A stretch of DNA of 64,000 bases from JBKHXF01 sp046566145 (GTDB taxonomy: Bacteria > Actinomycetota > Nitriliruptoria > Nitriliruptorales > Nitriliruptoraceae), in assembly GCA_046566145.1 (NCBI GenBank), contig JBKHXF010000022.1, positions 1-64,000 on the forward strand, in the 5' to 3' direction. Under the pieces are notes generated by a model. It had not been told where the DNA came from. It did no database searches and saw only the letters and a list, made by a program, of their open reading frames with translations. Positions 56,416 through 64,000 of the stretch are shown here, piece by piece; positions within the stretch are counted from its first letter, which is position 1, and every line of letters begins with the position of its first letter. Made by a program: the position numbers and the translations under genes.

Positions 56416-58587
56416 TCAGGCCTGGGCGGCCGGCTCCTGGTCGGTCTTCACGCCCTGCGTCGCCATCGGCAGCAGCATGCCGCGCTGCAGGACCTCGGAG
56501 ATGTCGAGCACCTCGACCTGGCCCTCGGCGAGCGCGCCCTCCTGCACCTTCTGGGCGACGCCGTCGGACAGCATCGTGGTGCAGTAGGGGCAGGCGGTGG
56601 AGATGAGCTCGGGGTTGAGCTCGAGGGCCTCCTCGACGCGCTCCATGTTGACGCGCTTGCCGAGGTCCTCCTCCATCCACATGCGGGCGCCGCCGGCGCC
56701 GCAGCAGAAGCCGTTGGAGCGGCAGCGCCCCATCTCGGTGGGCTTGAGGCCCGGGACCGCGTCGACGACCTTGCGCGGGGTCGAGTAGACCTCGTTGTGG
56801 CGGCCGAGGTAGCACGGGTCGTGGTAGGTGATGTGCTTGTCGATGACGTTGGTCGCGACGAGGTTGCCGTCGTCGATCAGCTGCGCCAGCACCTCGGAGT
56901 GGTGCAGGACGGTGAAGTTGCCGTCGAAGTCCGGGTACTCGTTCTTGATCGTGTTGAAGCAGTGGGGGCACCACGCCACGATCTTCTTCTTCTCGGCCCC
57001 GACCGACTTGAGGGTCTCGACGTTGGTCTGGGCGAGCATCTGGAACAGGTACTCCATGCCCAGGCGCCGCGCCGGGTCGCCGGTGCAGGTCTCGTGGCGG
57101 CCCATGATCGCGAACTTCACACCGGCCTGGTGCAGCAGCGTCGCGGTGGCCTGCGAGATCTTCTTCGAGCGGTCGTCGACGGCGCCGGCGCAGCCGGTCC
57201 AGAAGATGTACTCGATGTCGTCCGCGAGCTCGACGCCCGGCTCGGCGACGGGGATGTCGAAGTCGAGCTTCTCCGTCCACTCCTCGCGCTTGCCCTGGCC
57301 CACGCCCCACGGGTCGCCGGCGTTCTCGATGTTGCGCAGCATCACGCCGGCCTCGGCCGGGAACGACGACTCCATCATCGCCTTGTAGCGGCGCATCTCG
57401 ACGATGTGGTTGACGTGCTCGATGTCGACCGGGCACTCCTCGACGCACGCGCCGCAGGTCGTGCACGACCACAGCACGTCGTAGTCGATGACGGCGTCCT
57501 CGCCGGGGGCGTTGCCGACCAGCGGCAGCTCCGCGAGCGGGCCCGGCTCGGCCTTGCCCAGCAGCTCGTCACCGCGCGCGTAGAGGTGGTCGCGCAGGTC
57601 CATGATGAGCATCTTGGGCGAGAGCGGCTTGCCGGTGTTCCACGCCGGGCACTGCGACTGGCACCGACCGCACTCGGTGCAGGTGTAGAAGTCGAGGTAG
57701 GCCTTGAAGCCGAAGTCCTGCAGCTTGCCGACGCCGAGGACGGTGTCCTCGTCCATGTTCTCCATGTCGATCTCGGTCGTCGGGAGCTTCCCGAGCGACT
57801 TGGGCTGGAGCGCGAACAGCTCCTGGAACGGGATCGTCAGGATGTGCAGGTGCTTGGAGTTCAGCGTGAACAGCAGGAAGTAGCCGACGATCGCCATGTG
57901 GCCGACGAGGTTCACGGTCGAGATCCACTCGAGGGTGAGCTCGTCGATGCCGGCCAGGTAGGAGCCGAACCACTTCGACAGGTAGGCCGCCTCGGTGGGG
58001 GCGTGGTCGAGGGCGAAGCGGGCGCCGTGGGCGATGAGCAGCGTCCAGGCGACGAGCAGCTCGAGCAGCAGCGTCCACCAGCCCTGGTTGAGGTTGGAGC
58101 CTGCGAAGCGGGAGTCGCGGCCCTTGCGACGCGGGTCCTGCGCGAGGCGCATCGCCGCGAAGATCAGGATGCCCGTCGTGGTCAGGATGATGAACGTGTC
58201 CTGGGTGAAGCCCAGCACGTCGTAGGCGGTGACGCCCGCGACCTCGATGCGGTTGAGCAGCGGGATCTGGAACGTGGGGCCGAGGACGATCTCGCCGGCG
58301 GCCTCGATCAGGGTGGTCTGCAGCACGAAGAACGCGTACATCACCCAGAAGTGCGCGATGCCCGGCAGCGACCAGCGCAGCAGCTTCTCCTGCCCGAGGA
58401 TCTTGGTCACCCAGTACGTCAGGTTGCCCCGGACGGCCTCGCGGGTGGTGCGCTCCGGCATCGGCTGCGCGAGCTTCACCAGCCCGTACAGCCAGGAGAT
58501 GCGGCGCGCCGCGAGGGCTCCGACGACGGCGACGACGCCGACGCCGCCGACGATGCGGAAGATGGTGATGACGGTGTGGACGTCCAC
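56416..58587 (-). CDS. etfD: EtfD-like Fe-S/heterodisulfide-reductase-type membrane oxidoreductase
   Basis: 723 residues. Four to six transmembrane helices are in residues 1-260. Two ferredoxin-type motifs follow: YTCTECGRCQSQCPAWNTG (about 305) and SCTTCGACVEECPVDIEH (about 380). Two CCG domains follow: FWTGCAGAVDD ... ETCTGDPARR and DPCYLGRHNEVY ... CRSNGFCCGAGGARMW. This is the plan of mycobacterial Rv0338c/EtfD, which passes electrons from electron-transfer flavoprotein to menaquinone during fatty-acid oxidation. Third gene of a minus-strand series after the ACT and deformylase genes. Confidence 0.85.
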   Translation of the reverse strand: MDVHTVITIFRIVGGVGVVAVVGALAARRISWLYGLVKLAQPMPERTTREAVRGNLTYWVTKILGQEKLLRWSLPGIAHFWVMYAFFVLQTTLIEAAGEIVLGPTFQIPLLNRIEVAGVTAYDVLGFTQDTFIILTTTGILIFAAMRLAQDPRRKGRDSRFAGSNLNQGWWTLLLELLVAWTLLIAHGARFALDHAPTEAAYLSKWFGSYLAGIDELTLEWISTVNLVGHMAIVGYFLLFTLNSKHLHILTIPFQELFALQPKSLGKLPTTEIDMENMDEDTVLGVGKLQDFGFKAYLDFYTCTECGRCQSQCPAWNTGKPLSPKMLIMDLRDHLYARGDELLGKAEPGPLAELPLVGNAPGEDAVIDYDVLWSCTTCGACVEECPVDIEHVNHIVEMRRYKAMMESSFPAEAGVMLRNIENAGDPWGVGQGKREEWTEKLDFDIPVAEPGVELADDIEYIFWTGCAGAVDDRSKKISQATATLLHQAGVKFAIMGRHETCTGDPARRLGMEYLFQMLAQTNVETLKSVGAEKKKIVAWCPHCFNTIKNEYPDFDGNFTVLHHSEVLAQLIDDGNLVATNVIDKHITYHDPCYLGRHNEVYSTPRKVVDAVPGLKPTEMGRCRSNGFCCGAGGARMWMEEDLGKRVNMERVEEALELNPELISTACPYCTTMLSDGVAQKVQEGALAEGQVEVLDISEVLQRGMLLPMATQGVKTDQEPAAQA

Positions 58588-58662
58588 GGGCCGGGCCTCA
58601 CGGTCGACGGGTGGCGGGAGTGTACGGGGGTGGCGTCGCAGCCCGGCAAGCCGGGCAGCGTG

Positions 58663-59190
58663 TCACTTCAGGTGCTCTCCCCGCCCGGCGTAGCGCTTGC
58701 GCCGGAACACGTCGGTCCGCGCCGAGGCGACCCGGTCGAGGATCAGCAGCCCGTCGAGGTGGTCGAGCTCGTGCTGCACGGCGCGGGCCTCGAACCCGTG
58801 CGCCTCGACCACCCGGACCTCGCCCTCCGGCGTGAGGCCGCGCACGACCACCTCGGTCGCGCGACGGACGTCGCAGGTGAAGTCCGGGACCGACATGCAG
58901 CCCTCGCGGGCCAGCTCCGAGCCCGACGCGAGCAGCAGCTCCGGGTCGAACAGCACGACGAGCCCGTGGTTGCCCGCCGGCGGCTTCCGCATCACCGACA
59001 CGTCGAGCGCGAACGCGCGCAGCGCCACCCCGAGCTGCGGGGCCGCGAGCCCGACGCACCCGGGCGCGTCGTACATCGACGCGACGAGGTCGTCGGCGAG
59101 CGCCCGCTCACGCGCGCCGATGGAGCCCACCGGGCCCGCCGGTCCCTTCAGGACCCGGTTCGGGTAGCGGACGACCGGCCGGACCGGCAC
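58663..59190 (-). CDS. def: Peptide deformylase
   Basis: 175 residues from GTG 59190, immediately after the stop of the ACT-domain gene. The three motifs are present: GCVGLAAPQLGV, EGCMSVPDF and QHELDHLDGLL (HExxH metal site). It removes formyl groups from nascent proteins. Slightly shorter at the C-terminus than many actinobacterial copies. Confidence 0.95.
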   Translation of the reverse strand: MPVRPVVRYPNRVLKGPAGPVGSIGARERALADDLVASMYDAPGCVGLAAPQLGVALRAFALDVSVMRKPPAGNHGLVVLFDPELLLASGSELAREGCMSVPDFTCDVRRATEVVVRGLTPEGEVRVVEAHGFEARAVQHELDHLDGLLILDRVASARTDVFRRKRYAGRGEHLK

Positions 59191-59706
59191 TCAGTAGGTC
59201 TCCGTCTCGAGCGCGCGCAGCGTGTGGTCCACGCCGAGCCGCCCGCAGGCGTCGTCGAGCGCGGCGGCGACGCGCTCGGTGTCGTCGGTCGCGAGCTCGA
59301 TCACCATCGCGTACACCGGTGAGTCGCCGGCGGACAGCACGCGGGTCTCGAGGTCGGTGATGTTGGCGCCCACGTCGGCGAGGACCTCGGAGACGCCCGC
59401 CATGATCCCGGGCTTGTCCGAGCCGTAGACGCTCAGCACGTGGGTCGGGTCGGACGGGGAGCTCGACGTGCCCGCCGCGGTGACCGTGACGGTCAGGCCG
59501 AGCTCGCCCGCGCCGGCGGTGAGCGCGTCGCGCAGCACGGCCGGCTCGTCGTCGGACTCGACCAGCAGCATGATCGCGAACTGCCCGGCGAGGATGGTCA
59601 TGGCCGAGTCGAGGACGTTGCCACCCCGCTCGTGCAGGACGCGCGCGACGGCGGCGACGATGCCGGGACGGTCGGCGCCGATGGCGGTGACGGCGAGCTC
59701 GCTCAT
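59191..59706 (-). CDS. Tandem ACT-domain protein (GcvR-like)
   Basis: 171 residues from ATG 59706. The first ACT domain, AVTAIGADRPGIVAAVARVLHERGGNVLDSAM, spans residues 1-80; the second, SVYGSDKPGIMAGVSEVLADVGANITDLETRV, spans 90-171. Two ACT modules alone are the layout of glycine-cleavage repressor-like regulators, which bind amino acids. Co-transcribed with def. Regulation target unknown. Confidence 0.85.
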   Translation of the reverse strand: MSELAVTAIGADRPGIVAAVARVLHERGGNVLDSAMTILAGQFAIMLLVESDDEPAVLRDALTAGAGELGLTVTVTAAGTSSSPSDPTHVLSVYGSDKPGIMAGVSEVLADVGANITDLETRVLSAGDSPVYAMVIELATDDTERVAAALDDACGRLGVDHTLRALETETY

Positions 59707-59742
59707 GGGTGGGGGACCTCCGCGGGGGGCGCTCGCCGAGGC

Positions 59743-59748
59743 TAGCGT
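59743..59748 (+). promoter_or_regulatory. -10 box for a leaderless transcript
   Basis: TAGCGT at 59743-59748, 7 nt before GTG 59756, in the 49-nt gap between divergent genes. Confidence 0.5.
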
Positions 59749-59755
59749 CGGACGC

Positions 59756-60328
59756 GTGCGCGTCCCCGTCCCGTCCACCCGCGCCGCCGCGGTCGCCGCG
59801 GCGGTCCTCGTCGCGGCCGCCGTCGGGCTGGCGGGGTGCGCCACGGGAGGTCCGGCCGACGCCCCCGGTGCCGGCCCGACCGCCGGCGCCCCGGGCACGG
59901 CGGTGGAGGTGCCGCCGCTGCACCCGAGCGTCGACGACTGGCCGGCGACGCTGCTCGAGGTGGTCGACGCCGACGGCACGGCCCACCCGGTCGCCGTGCG
60001 GGTCGCCGACACCGACGAGCGCAAGGCCCACGGGCTGATGGAGGTCCCGCGGGTCCCCGCCGGCGCGGGCATGTGGTTCCCCTACGACGGCGACCGCACC
60101 GGCGGCTTCTGGATGAAGGGGACCGAGACCGACCTGTCGATCGCCTGGGTCGACGCGGCCGGGGTGATCGTCGCGACCGCCGACATGACGGTGTGCCGGG
60201 CCGACCCGTGCGAGGTGTACGAGCCGGGCGCGACCTACCGGGCAGCCCTCGAGGTGCCGCTCGGGTGGTTCGAGGCGCGCGGCATCGGGGTCGGAGACCG
60301 CGTCATCGAGGCGCCCGTCGGGGGCTGA
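59756..60328 (+). CDS. DUF192 lipoprotein
   Basis: 190 residues from GTG 59756. The lipobox VGLAGC follows a hydrophobic signal. VRVADTDERKAHGLMEVPRVPAGAGMWFPYDGDRTGGFWMKGTETDLSIAWVDAAGVIVA contains the DUF192 marks (R..GLM, M.F.F....FWM..t...LDi.f). Function unknown; often near envelope genes. Confidence 0.88.
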   Translation: MRVPVPSTRAAAVAAAVLVAAAVGLAGCATGGPADAPGAGPTAGAPGTAVEVPPLHPSVDDWPATLLEVVDADGTAHPVAVRVADTDERKAHGLMEVPRVPAGAGMWFPYDGDRTGGFWMKGTETDLSIAWVDAAGVIVATADMTVCRADPCEVYEPGATYRAALEVPLGWFEARGIGVGDRVIEAPVGG

Positions 60329-60640
60329 TGCCCGACGGCGTGGCCGGCGCAGCGCGGAGCGGGCGCTGAGCGCACCTTCTGCCCTTGTCCGTGCGGCCAG
60401 CGTCCGGAACGGCCGTTCTGGGGTCCGGATACGTGCCTCTGCGGCCCGGATGTGCCCGACCGCGTAACCGCCGGGGGGCCGACGCGTTCCTCCTTCTGAC
60501 CGGTGTCGGCCCCCCCTGCGGGTCGGCGCCCGGCGCCGAGGAGGAGACGGGCAACTCGCCGTCGAAAGACTCCTCGACCGCCGGCCGGCCGCCCCCCGCA
60601 GCCGGGACCGACGACCCCCGCACCCACCGAGGTGAGACGG
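60329..60640 (+). promoter_or_regulatory. Long structured leader of the exported-protein gene
   Basis: 312 nt without a gene. GGGGGGCCGAC (60473-60483) pairs perfectly with GTCGGCCCCCC (60505-60515), 21-nt loop. Farther on, GGGCAAC (60549-60555) and a GAAA tetraloop GTC-GAAA-GAC (60561-60570) precede GCAGCCGGGACCG (about 60598-60610). These pieces faintly recall the c-di-GMP-I riboswitch, but its diagnostic GACGCAAAGCC is missing. The gene's ribosome site GAGGTGAG lies at the end. Confidence 0.4.
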
Positions 60641-63271
60641 ATGACCACCCAGACCGCACGCAGGCGCACCGCACTCGCGGCCCTGCTCTCCATGCTCCTC
60701 GCGGCGTTTACGGCCCTGCCGGCCTTCGCCGCGGACCCGACCTCCACGTCGCGCCTGCTGGCCGGCGCGGACCAGCTCGCCGGCTCCCCCGGCGCCCTGT
60801 TCCAGATCGAGGTCAACTACCCGGCGGCGGCTGGGGTGGGCGGGGTCACCGACCCCAAGCTCCCCGTGAACGCGGTCCTGGTGGTCGGCCCGGCGCCCGT
60901 CACCAACCTCGACGGTGACACCGCGAACTGGAGCGACCGTCGCCTGAGCGGCAACCGTCTCCTCTTCGACGGCAGCGTCCTGGTCCCCGGCAGCACGCAG
61001 ACCTTCACCCTCCGCGGTGACGTCGGCGCCCCGCCGCAGGACCTCCGGCGCTCCTTCGACGTGTTCCTGTCGACCGACGGTGGCAACACCTTCACCCAGT
61101 CGACGAACAACGGCCTCGAGGTGACCACGCGCGTCCTCGAGACCCTCAACGTCACCCTCGTGCGTCCGGCGGGGGCCTTCAACCCGACCCTGAACGCGGT
61201 CACCACGGGGCAGAACAACGCCAAGGTCACCCTCCAGGTCCGCAACCGCGGCTCCGCGGCGGGCAGCGGCCTGACGGGCATCGAGACCCGCGCGTTCCTC
61301 ACGGGCCCCGCCGGGTTCTCCTCGGCGCTCGAGGGCGGTCCGAAGAACATCGCCTACGGCGCGACCGAGACCTTCTCGTTCACCACGGTCTTCCCGAACA
61401 ACGCGGGCACCATCAGCATCACCGGTGACGCCGAGTCGGTCGCCACCGGCACCGCCGACGCCCGCGCCAGCGCGCCGCTCAGCATCGCGGTCCAGCAGGC
61501 GCTCAACCTGACCTACCAGGCCAACTCCCTGTCGCCCCGGGCGTTCAACCCGATGTCGCCGCAGGCGTTCCGCGCCACCTTCGCGCGCGGCGGCCAGGTC
61601 GCCGCGACGTTCGACCGTGCGCTGACCACCTTCACCCTCAACGGGATCGGGGCGACCCTCGACACGCCGAGCGGGGTGGACGTGTCCGCCGGCAACGTCG
61701 AGCTCGTCTTCGCCCAGACTGACTACGCGGGGCTCGCGGACGGCAACTACACGCCGACCATCCGCATCCGCGGCACCGACTGGAACGGTGCGAGCGTGGA
61801 CCTGACCCCGGTCAACCTGCCCGCGGTGAAGGTCGACCGTCTGATCCCGAACGTGACGCCGGTCCTCACCGGTCTGGCCACCTTCCTCCAGGACCCGGAG
61901 CCGGGGGAGGAGCAGGTCGCGACCAACGGCACCAACCTGACCTTCTCGGGCCCGGTGACGGAGTCCAACAGCTCCACCACCGCCTGCCCGGACTGCGTGG
62001 TGGTGTCGGCCCGGCTGGTCTACAACGGCAACATCTTCGTCCCCCTGACGCCCGGGACCGACATCCGCATCGTCAACGGCCAGCTCCAGGGCTCCAAGGC
62101 CGTCGACCAGGCGGGGCCGGAGATCACCAACGTGCGGCTGCAGGTGCAGGTCCGTGACGAGGCCGGCAACGTCTCGGGGCTCAACGGCTCCGGTCTGGTG
62201 ATCGTCGACAACGTCACCCCGACCTTCAAGAGCATCCCCGGTGAGGCCGGTTCGGCGCCGGCCGGGGTGTCGGTCGCCAACCCGCGGCGCACCATCACCG
62301 TCTACGCGAACGAGTCCGTCCGCTTCCCGGCGGCGACCGGCGTCAGCCCCCTGGCGTTCTACGTCGACAACTTCACCGTCATCGAGGCGCGCGGGTTCCG
62401 CTACGCCCGAGCGGGTGAGTCGGCTCCGGTGCAGGGCTCCGGCCACGTGGACTTCGTGGTGCTCACCCTCAACGCCGACATGGGCCCCGAGGGCGTGCCG
62501 CAGGTCCGCTACGCCCCCGACAACGGGCAGCCCGGCGGTACCGGCAACCTCGTCGGTGACCGTGCTCGCGACCAGGTGCAGAAGCTGATCGCCAACGAGC
62601 TCATCGACATCGTCGACCGCATCGCTCCGGACCTCCCGGTCCTCAACCGGGTCAACGAGCGGATCGAGCAGTCGTCGTCCTACTGGACCAACCGGACCGG
62701 CACCGTGCCGTTCCAGGTGGCCAACGTCCTGCAGGGCGACACCGTCCAGGTGTTCCTCGACGGGGTCCAGCGCGGCTCCGCCGTGAAGACCCAGGACGGC
62801 CCGACCGTCACCGTGGACGTCACCGTCCCGGCGACCTTCGCGGACGGCACGGAGCACGTGATCGAGGTCCGGGTCCTGGACAGGGCGGCGAACGTCTCGC
62901 CGATCCTGACCAAGAAGCTCACGGTCGACCTGACCGCGCCGGGCCTGCAGAACTTCACCAAGAGCGGCCGTGTCGCGACGGTGACGACCAGCGAGGTGCT
63001 GAGCGGTGACCCGGCCTTCAAGGGCACCAACAGCGCGATCGACTGGTACGGCATCGAGGGCTCGGGCTTCTTCGCCCGGACCTGGCAGGCGACCAGCGTG
63101 GCCCACACCGCGCTGACCAACGCCATCCAGGTGACCCTGCCGGAGGGCGCGGCCAACGTGACCCTCAGCTCGATGAACTACGACTACCAGGAGGGTCCGT
63201 CCTCGAAGAAGCGCTTCGAGGACCGGGCGGGCAACGTCCTCCCGAGCCGACTGGGGATCCCCGCGGCGTAA
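60641..63271 (+). CDS. Large exported surface protein with beta-sandwich repeats
   Basis: 876 residues from ATG 60641. The signal peptide MTTQTARRRTALAALLSMLL continues to a likely cut after AFA (about residue 31). The mature protein is Thr/Val/Asn-rich and beta-predicted, with Ig-like blocks: FNPTLNAVTTGQNNAKVTLQ, TPTIRIRGTDWNGASVDLTP, VRLQVQVRDEAGNVSGLNGS, HVIEVRVLDRAANVSPIL. No sortase motif or anchor at the C-terminus (PSRLGIPAA). Codon bias suggests high expression, so an S-layer-type or abundant envelope protein is possible. Confidence 0.75.
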   Translation: MTTQTARRRTALAALLSMLLAAFTALPAFAADPTSTSRLLAGADQLAGSPGALFQIEVNYPAAAGVGGVTDPKLPVNAVLVVGPAPVTNLDGDTANWSDRRLSGNRLLFDGSVLVPGSTQTFTLRGDVGAPPQDLRRSFDVFLSTDGGNTFTQSTNNGLEVTTRVLETLNVTLVRPAGAFNPTLNAVTTGQNNAKVTLQVRNRGSAAGSGLTGIETRAFLTGPAGFSSALEGGPKNIAYGATETFSFTTVFPNNAGTISITGDAESVATGTADARASAPLSIAVQQALNLTYQANSLSPRAFNPMSPQAFRATFARGGQVAATFDRALTTFTLNGIGATLDTPSGVDVSAGNVELVFAQTDYAGLADGNYTPTIRIRGTDWNGASVDLTPVNLPAVKVDRLIPNVTPVLTGLATFLQDPEPGEEQVATNGTNLTFSGPVTESNSSTTACPDCVVVSARLVYNGNIFVPLTPGTDIRIVNGQLQGSKAVDQAGPEITNVRLQVQVRDEAGNVSGLNGSGLVIVDNVTPTFKSIPGEAGSAPAGVSVANPRRTITVYANESVRFPAATGVSPLAFYVDNFTVIEARGFRYARAGESAPVQGSGHVDFVVLTLNADMGPEGVPQVRYAPDNGQPGGTGNLVGDRARDQVQKLIANELIDIVDRIAPDLPVLNRVNERIEQSSSYWTNRTGTVPFQVANVLQGDTVQVFLDGVQRGSAVKTQDGPTVTVDVTVPATFADGTEHVIEVRVLDRAANVSPILTKKLTVDLTAPGLQNFTKSGRVATVTTSEVLSGDPAFKGTNSAIDWYGIEGSGFFARTWQATSVAHTALTNAIQVTLPEGAANVTLSSMNYDYQEGPSSKKRFEDRAGNVLPSRLGIPAA

Positions 63272-63292
63272 CGCCGTGTGACCATGGTCGTT

Positions 63293-63326
63293 GGGAGGGT
63301 CGTCCGCACACGCGGGCGGCCCTCCC
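63293..63326 (+). terminator. 15-bp hairpin terminator
   Basis: GGGAGGGTCGTCCGC (63293-63307), loop ACAC, GCGGGCGGCCCTCCC (63312-63326), with two G-T pairs, 21 nt after the stop codon of the surface protein. No T-run. Confidence 0.75.
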
Positions 63327-63369
63327 CGCCGTTCCACCCCTGAGCCACCCCGTGCCCCCGGAGCTACAG

Positions 63370-64000
63370 ATGCATCCCCTGCGACGCACGACCGCCGTGC
63401 TGCTGCTCGTGCTCACGACCCTCGCGGCCGTCGCCGTGGCGGCCGTCGCGGCCGCGCCACCCGCTCCGGAGCTCCGCCAGCCCGCCGGCCAGCCCGGCAC
63501 CAAGACCACCGACGTCGTCACCTTCGGCGGCACGATCGACCCGAACGCGAGCATCGTGTCCGGGTTCCTCGTCTTCACCGACGCGTCGGGCGCCGAGGTC
63601 GGGATGCGGCTCGACACCCGCGACCGCGACGCGCGTGAGGAGCGCAAGCTCCGCGCCGACGACGACGGCAACCTCCTCGGCTCGTTCCAGCTCGCTCCCG
63701 CCCTCGTCGACGAGCGCGCCACCGGGGTGGCGCTCGAGATCACGGTCCGGCAGGACGGTGGCGAGGTCACCGCCCGGTCCAACGTCGTCGAGGTCGACCA
63801 GGTCCGCCCCTTCGTCGAGGGGTACGGCGTCATCTCCCCGACCGAGGTCCTCGTCCTGTTCAACGAGGTCGTGACCTACCCGCGGCCCGTCCAGGACCCG
63901 ACCGCGTGGCTCGTCGACGGGGAGCGCGGTCTCGTCGCAGCCGTCGAGGGCGGGACCTCCGCGCGCCGCGTGCTGCGGCTGCGCAGCCCGCTCGGCGAGG
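63370..64000 (+). CDS. Exported protein, N-terminal part (3' end outside window)
   Basis: From ATG 63370 the frame is open to the window end (210 codons). MHPLRRTTAVLLLVLTTLAA begins a signal peptide, with cleavage likely near APPA. Beta-rich sequence follows (VVTFGGTIDPNASIVSGFLVF, GVALEITVRQDGGEVTARSN, VEVDQVRPFVEGYGVISPTEVLVLFNE). The last segment resembles the bacterial Ig-like style of the preceding surface protein, so the two may work together. Function unknown. Confidence 0.65.
   Translation, partial: MHPLRRTTAVLLLVLTTLAAVAVAAVAAAPPAPELRQPAGQPGTKTTDVVTFGGTIDPNASIVSGFLVFTDASGAEVGMRLDTRDRDAREERKLRADDDGNLLGSFQLAPALVDERATGVALEITVRQDGGEVTARSNVVEVDQVRPFVEGYGVISPTEVLVLFNEVVTYPRPVQDPTAWLVDGERGLVAAVEGGTSARRVLRLRSPLGE

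Noticed and set aside
56401..59322. Plus-strand open frame of about 973 codons
   Set aside because: Lies opposite the EtfD-like, deformylase and ACT-domain genes, all with clear family motifs.
60549..60610. Confident c-di-GMP-I riboswitch
   Set aside because: GGGCAAC and a GAAA tetraloop are present, but the GACGCAAAGCC core is absent and pairing around the tetraloop is only 3 bp.
59108..63337. Very long minus-strand open frame (about 1409 codons) opposite the surface protein
   Set aside because: A shadow of high GC: it runs through the ACT, DUF192 and surface-protein genes, is Arg/Gly/Asp-rich without motifs, and the plus-strand gene has a signal peptide and ribosome site.
1..64000. CRISPR array or rRNA operon
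   Set aside because: No regularly spaced repeat series beyond the three-copy repeat at 7120, and no rRNA-like sequence was seen.

Overview
The window is about 72-73% GC, densely coded and rich in GTG starts. Several genes appear to be transcribed without a leader (a TANNNT -10 box about 6-7 nt before the start codon). Together with a mycobacterial-type bifunctional dCTP deaminase and an Rv0338c/EtfD-like Fe-S membrane protein, this points to the Actinomycetota, probably a deep-branching group such as Nitriliruptoria. The assignment is inference; there is no rRNA in the window.

Layout. 1-13.8 kb: ordinary chromosome (end of an M14 carboxypeptidase, F420-type oxidoreductase, APC permease, alpha/beta hydrolase, an antitoxin/nucleotidyltransferase pair with a palindromic operator candidate, a DUF4143 ATPase, an HPF-like protein, a DksA-type zinc finger, secreted proteins). 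13.9-19.7 kb: a lower-GC island ending beside a tRNA-Gly(CCC) gene and bracketed by a 12-bp direct repeat. It holds a decayed transposase, a HipA-like kinase with an overlapping HIRAN-domain partner, and a restriction-modification pair (PLD-fold nuclease plus gamma-class N6-adenine methylase). 19.7-23.9 kb: housekeeping (dcd, EamA exporter, subtilisin, Lrp/AsnC regulator).

23.9-54.5 kb: a roughly 30-kb [NiFe]-hydrogenase locus. It contains the small and large subunits, HypF, HypE, HypD, HypC, a SIS-like/HypC-like fusion, a maturation protease and a second divergent protease-like protein, and a NifU-type scaffold. It also has four CooC/MinD-type deviant Walker ATPases (no hypA or hypB seen), a degenerate biotin-ligase-like protein, a TPR protein, two dipeptide/nickel-family ABC importers, PadR and winged-helix regulators, and a block of five consecutive small one-helix membrane proteins followed by a DUF1059 protein. 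Five transcription units here share an element, CTA[GT][AC]TG-N10-[CG]TA, and a sixth has a variant of it. That suggests one regulon covering metal import, structural genes and maturation. The small subunit has no Tat signal and there is no cytochrome b gene, so the small membrane proteins are candidates for tethering the enzyme or passing electrons to quinone.

54.5-64 kb: META-domain lipoprotein, a 34-residue membrane peptide and an IS110-like remnant, then EtfD-like reductase, peptide deformylase, ACT-domain protein, DUF192 lipoprotein, and two large exported proteins, the last cut by the window end.

How it works together (inference): the two ABC importers and CooC-like ATPases would supply and insert nickel; HypF/E/D/C build the Fe(CN)2CO centre; the protease trims the large-subunit tail after His613; NifU helps fill Fe-S clusters; the mature cytoplasmic-side enzyme would oxidise H2 and feed electrons to the membrane.
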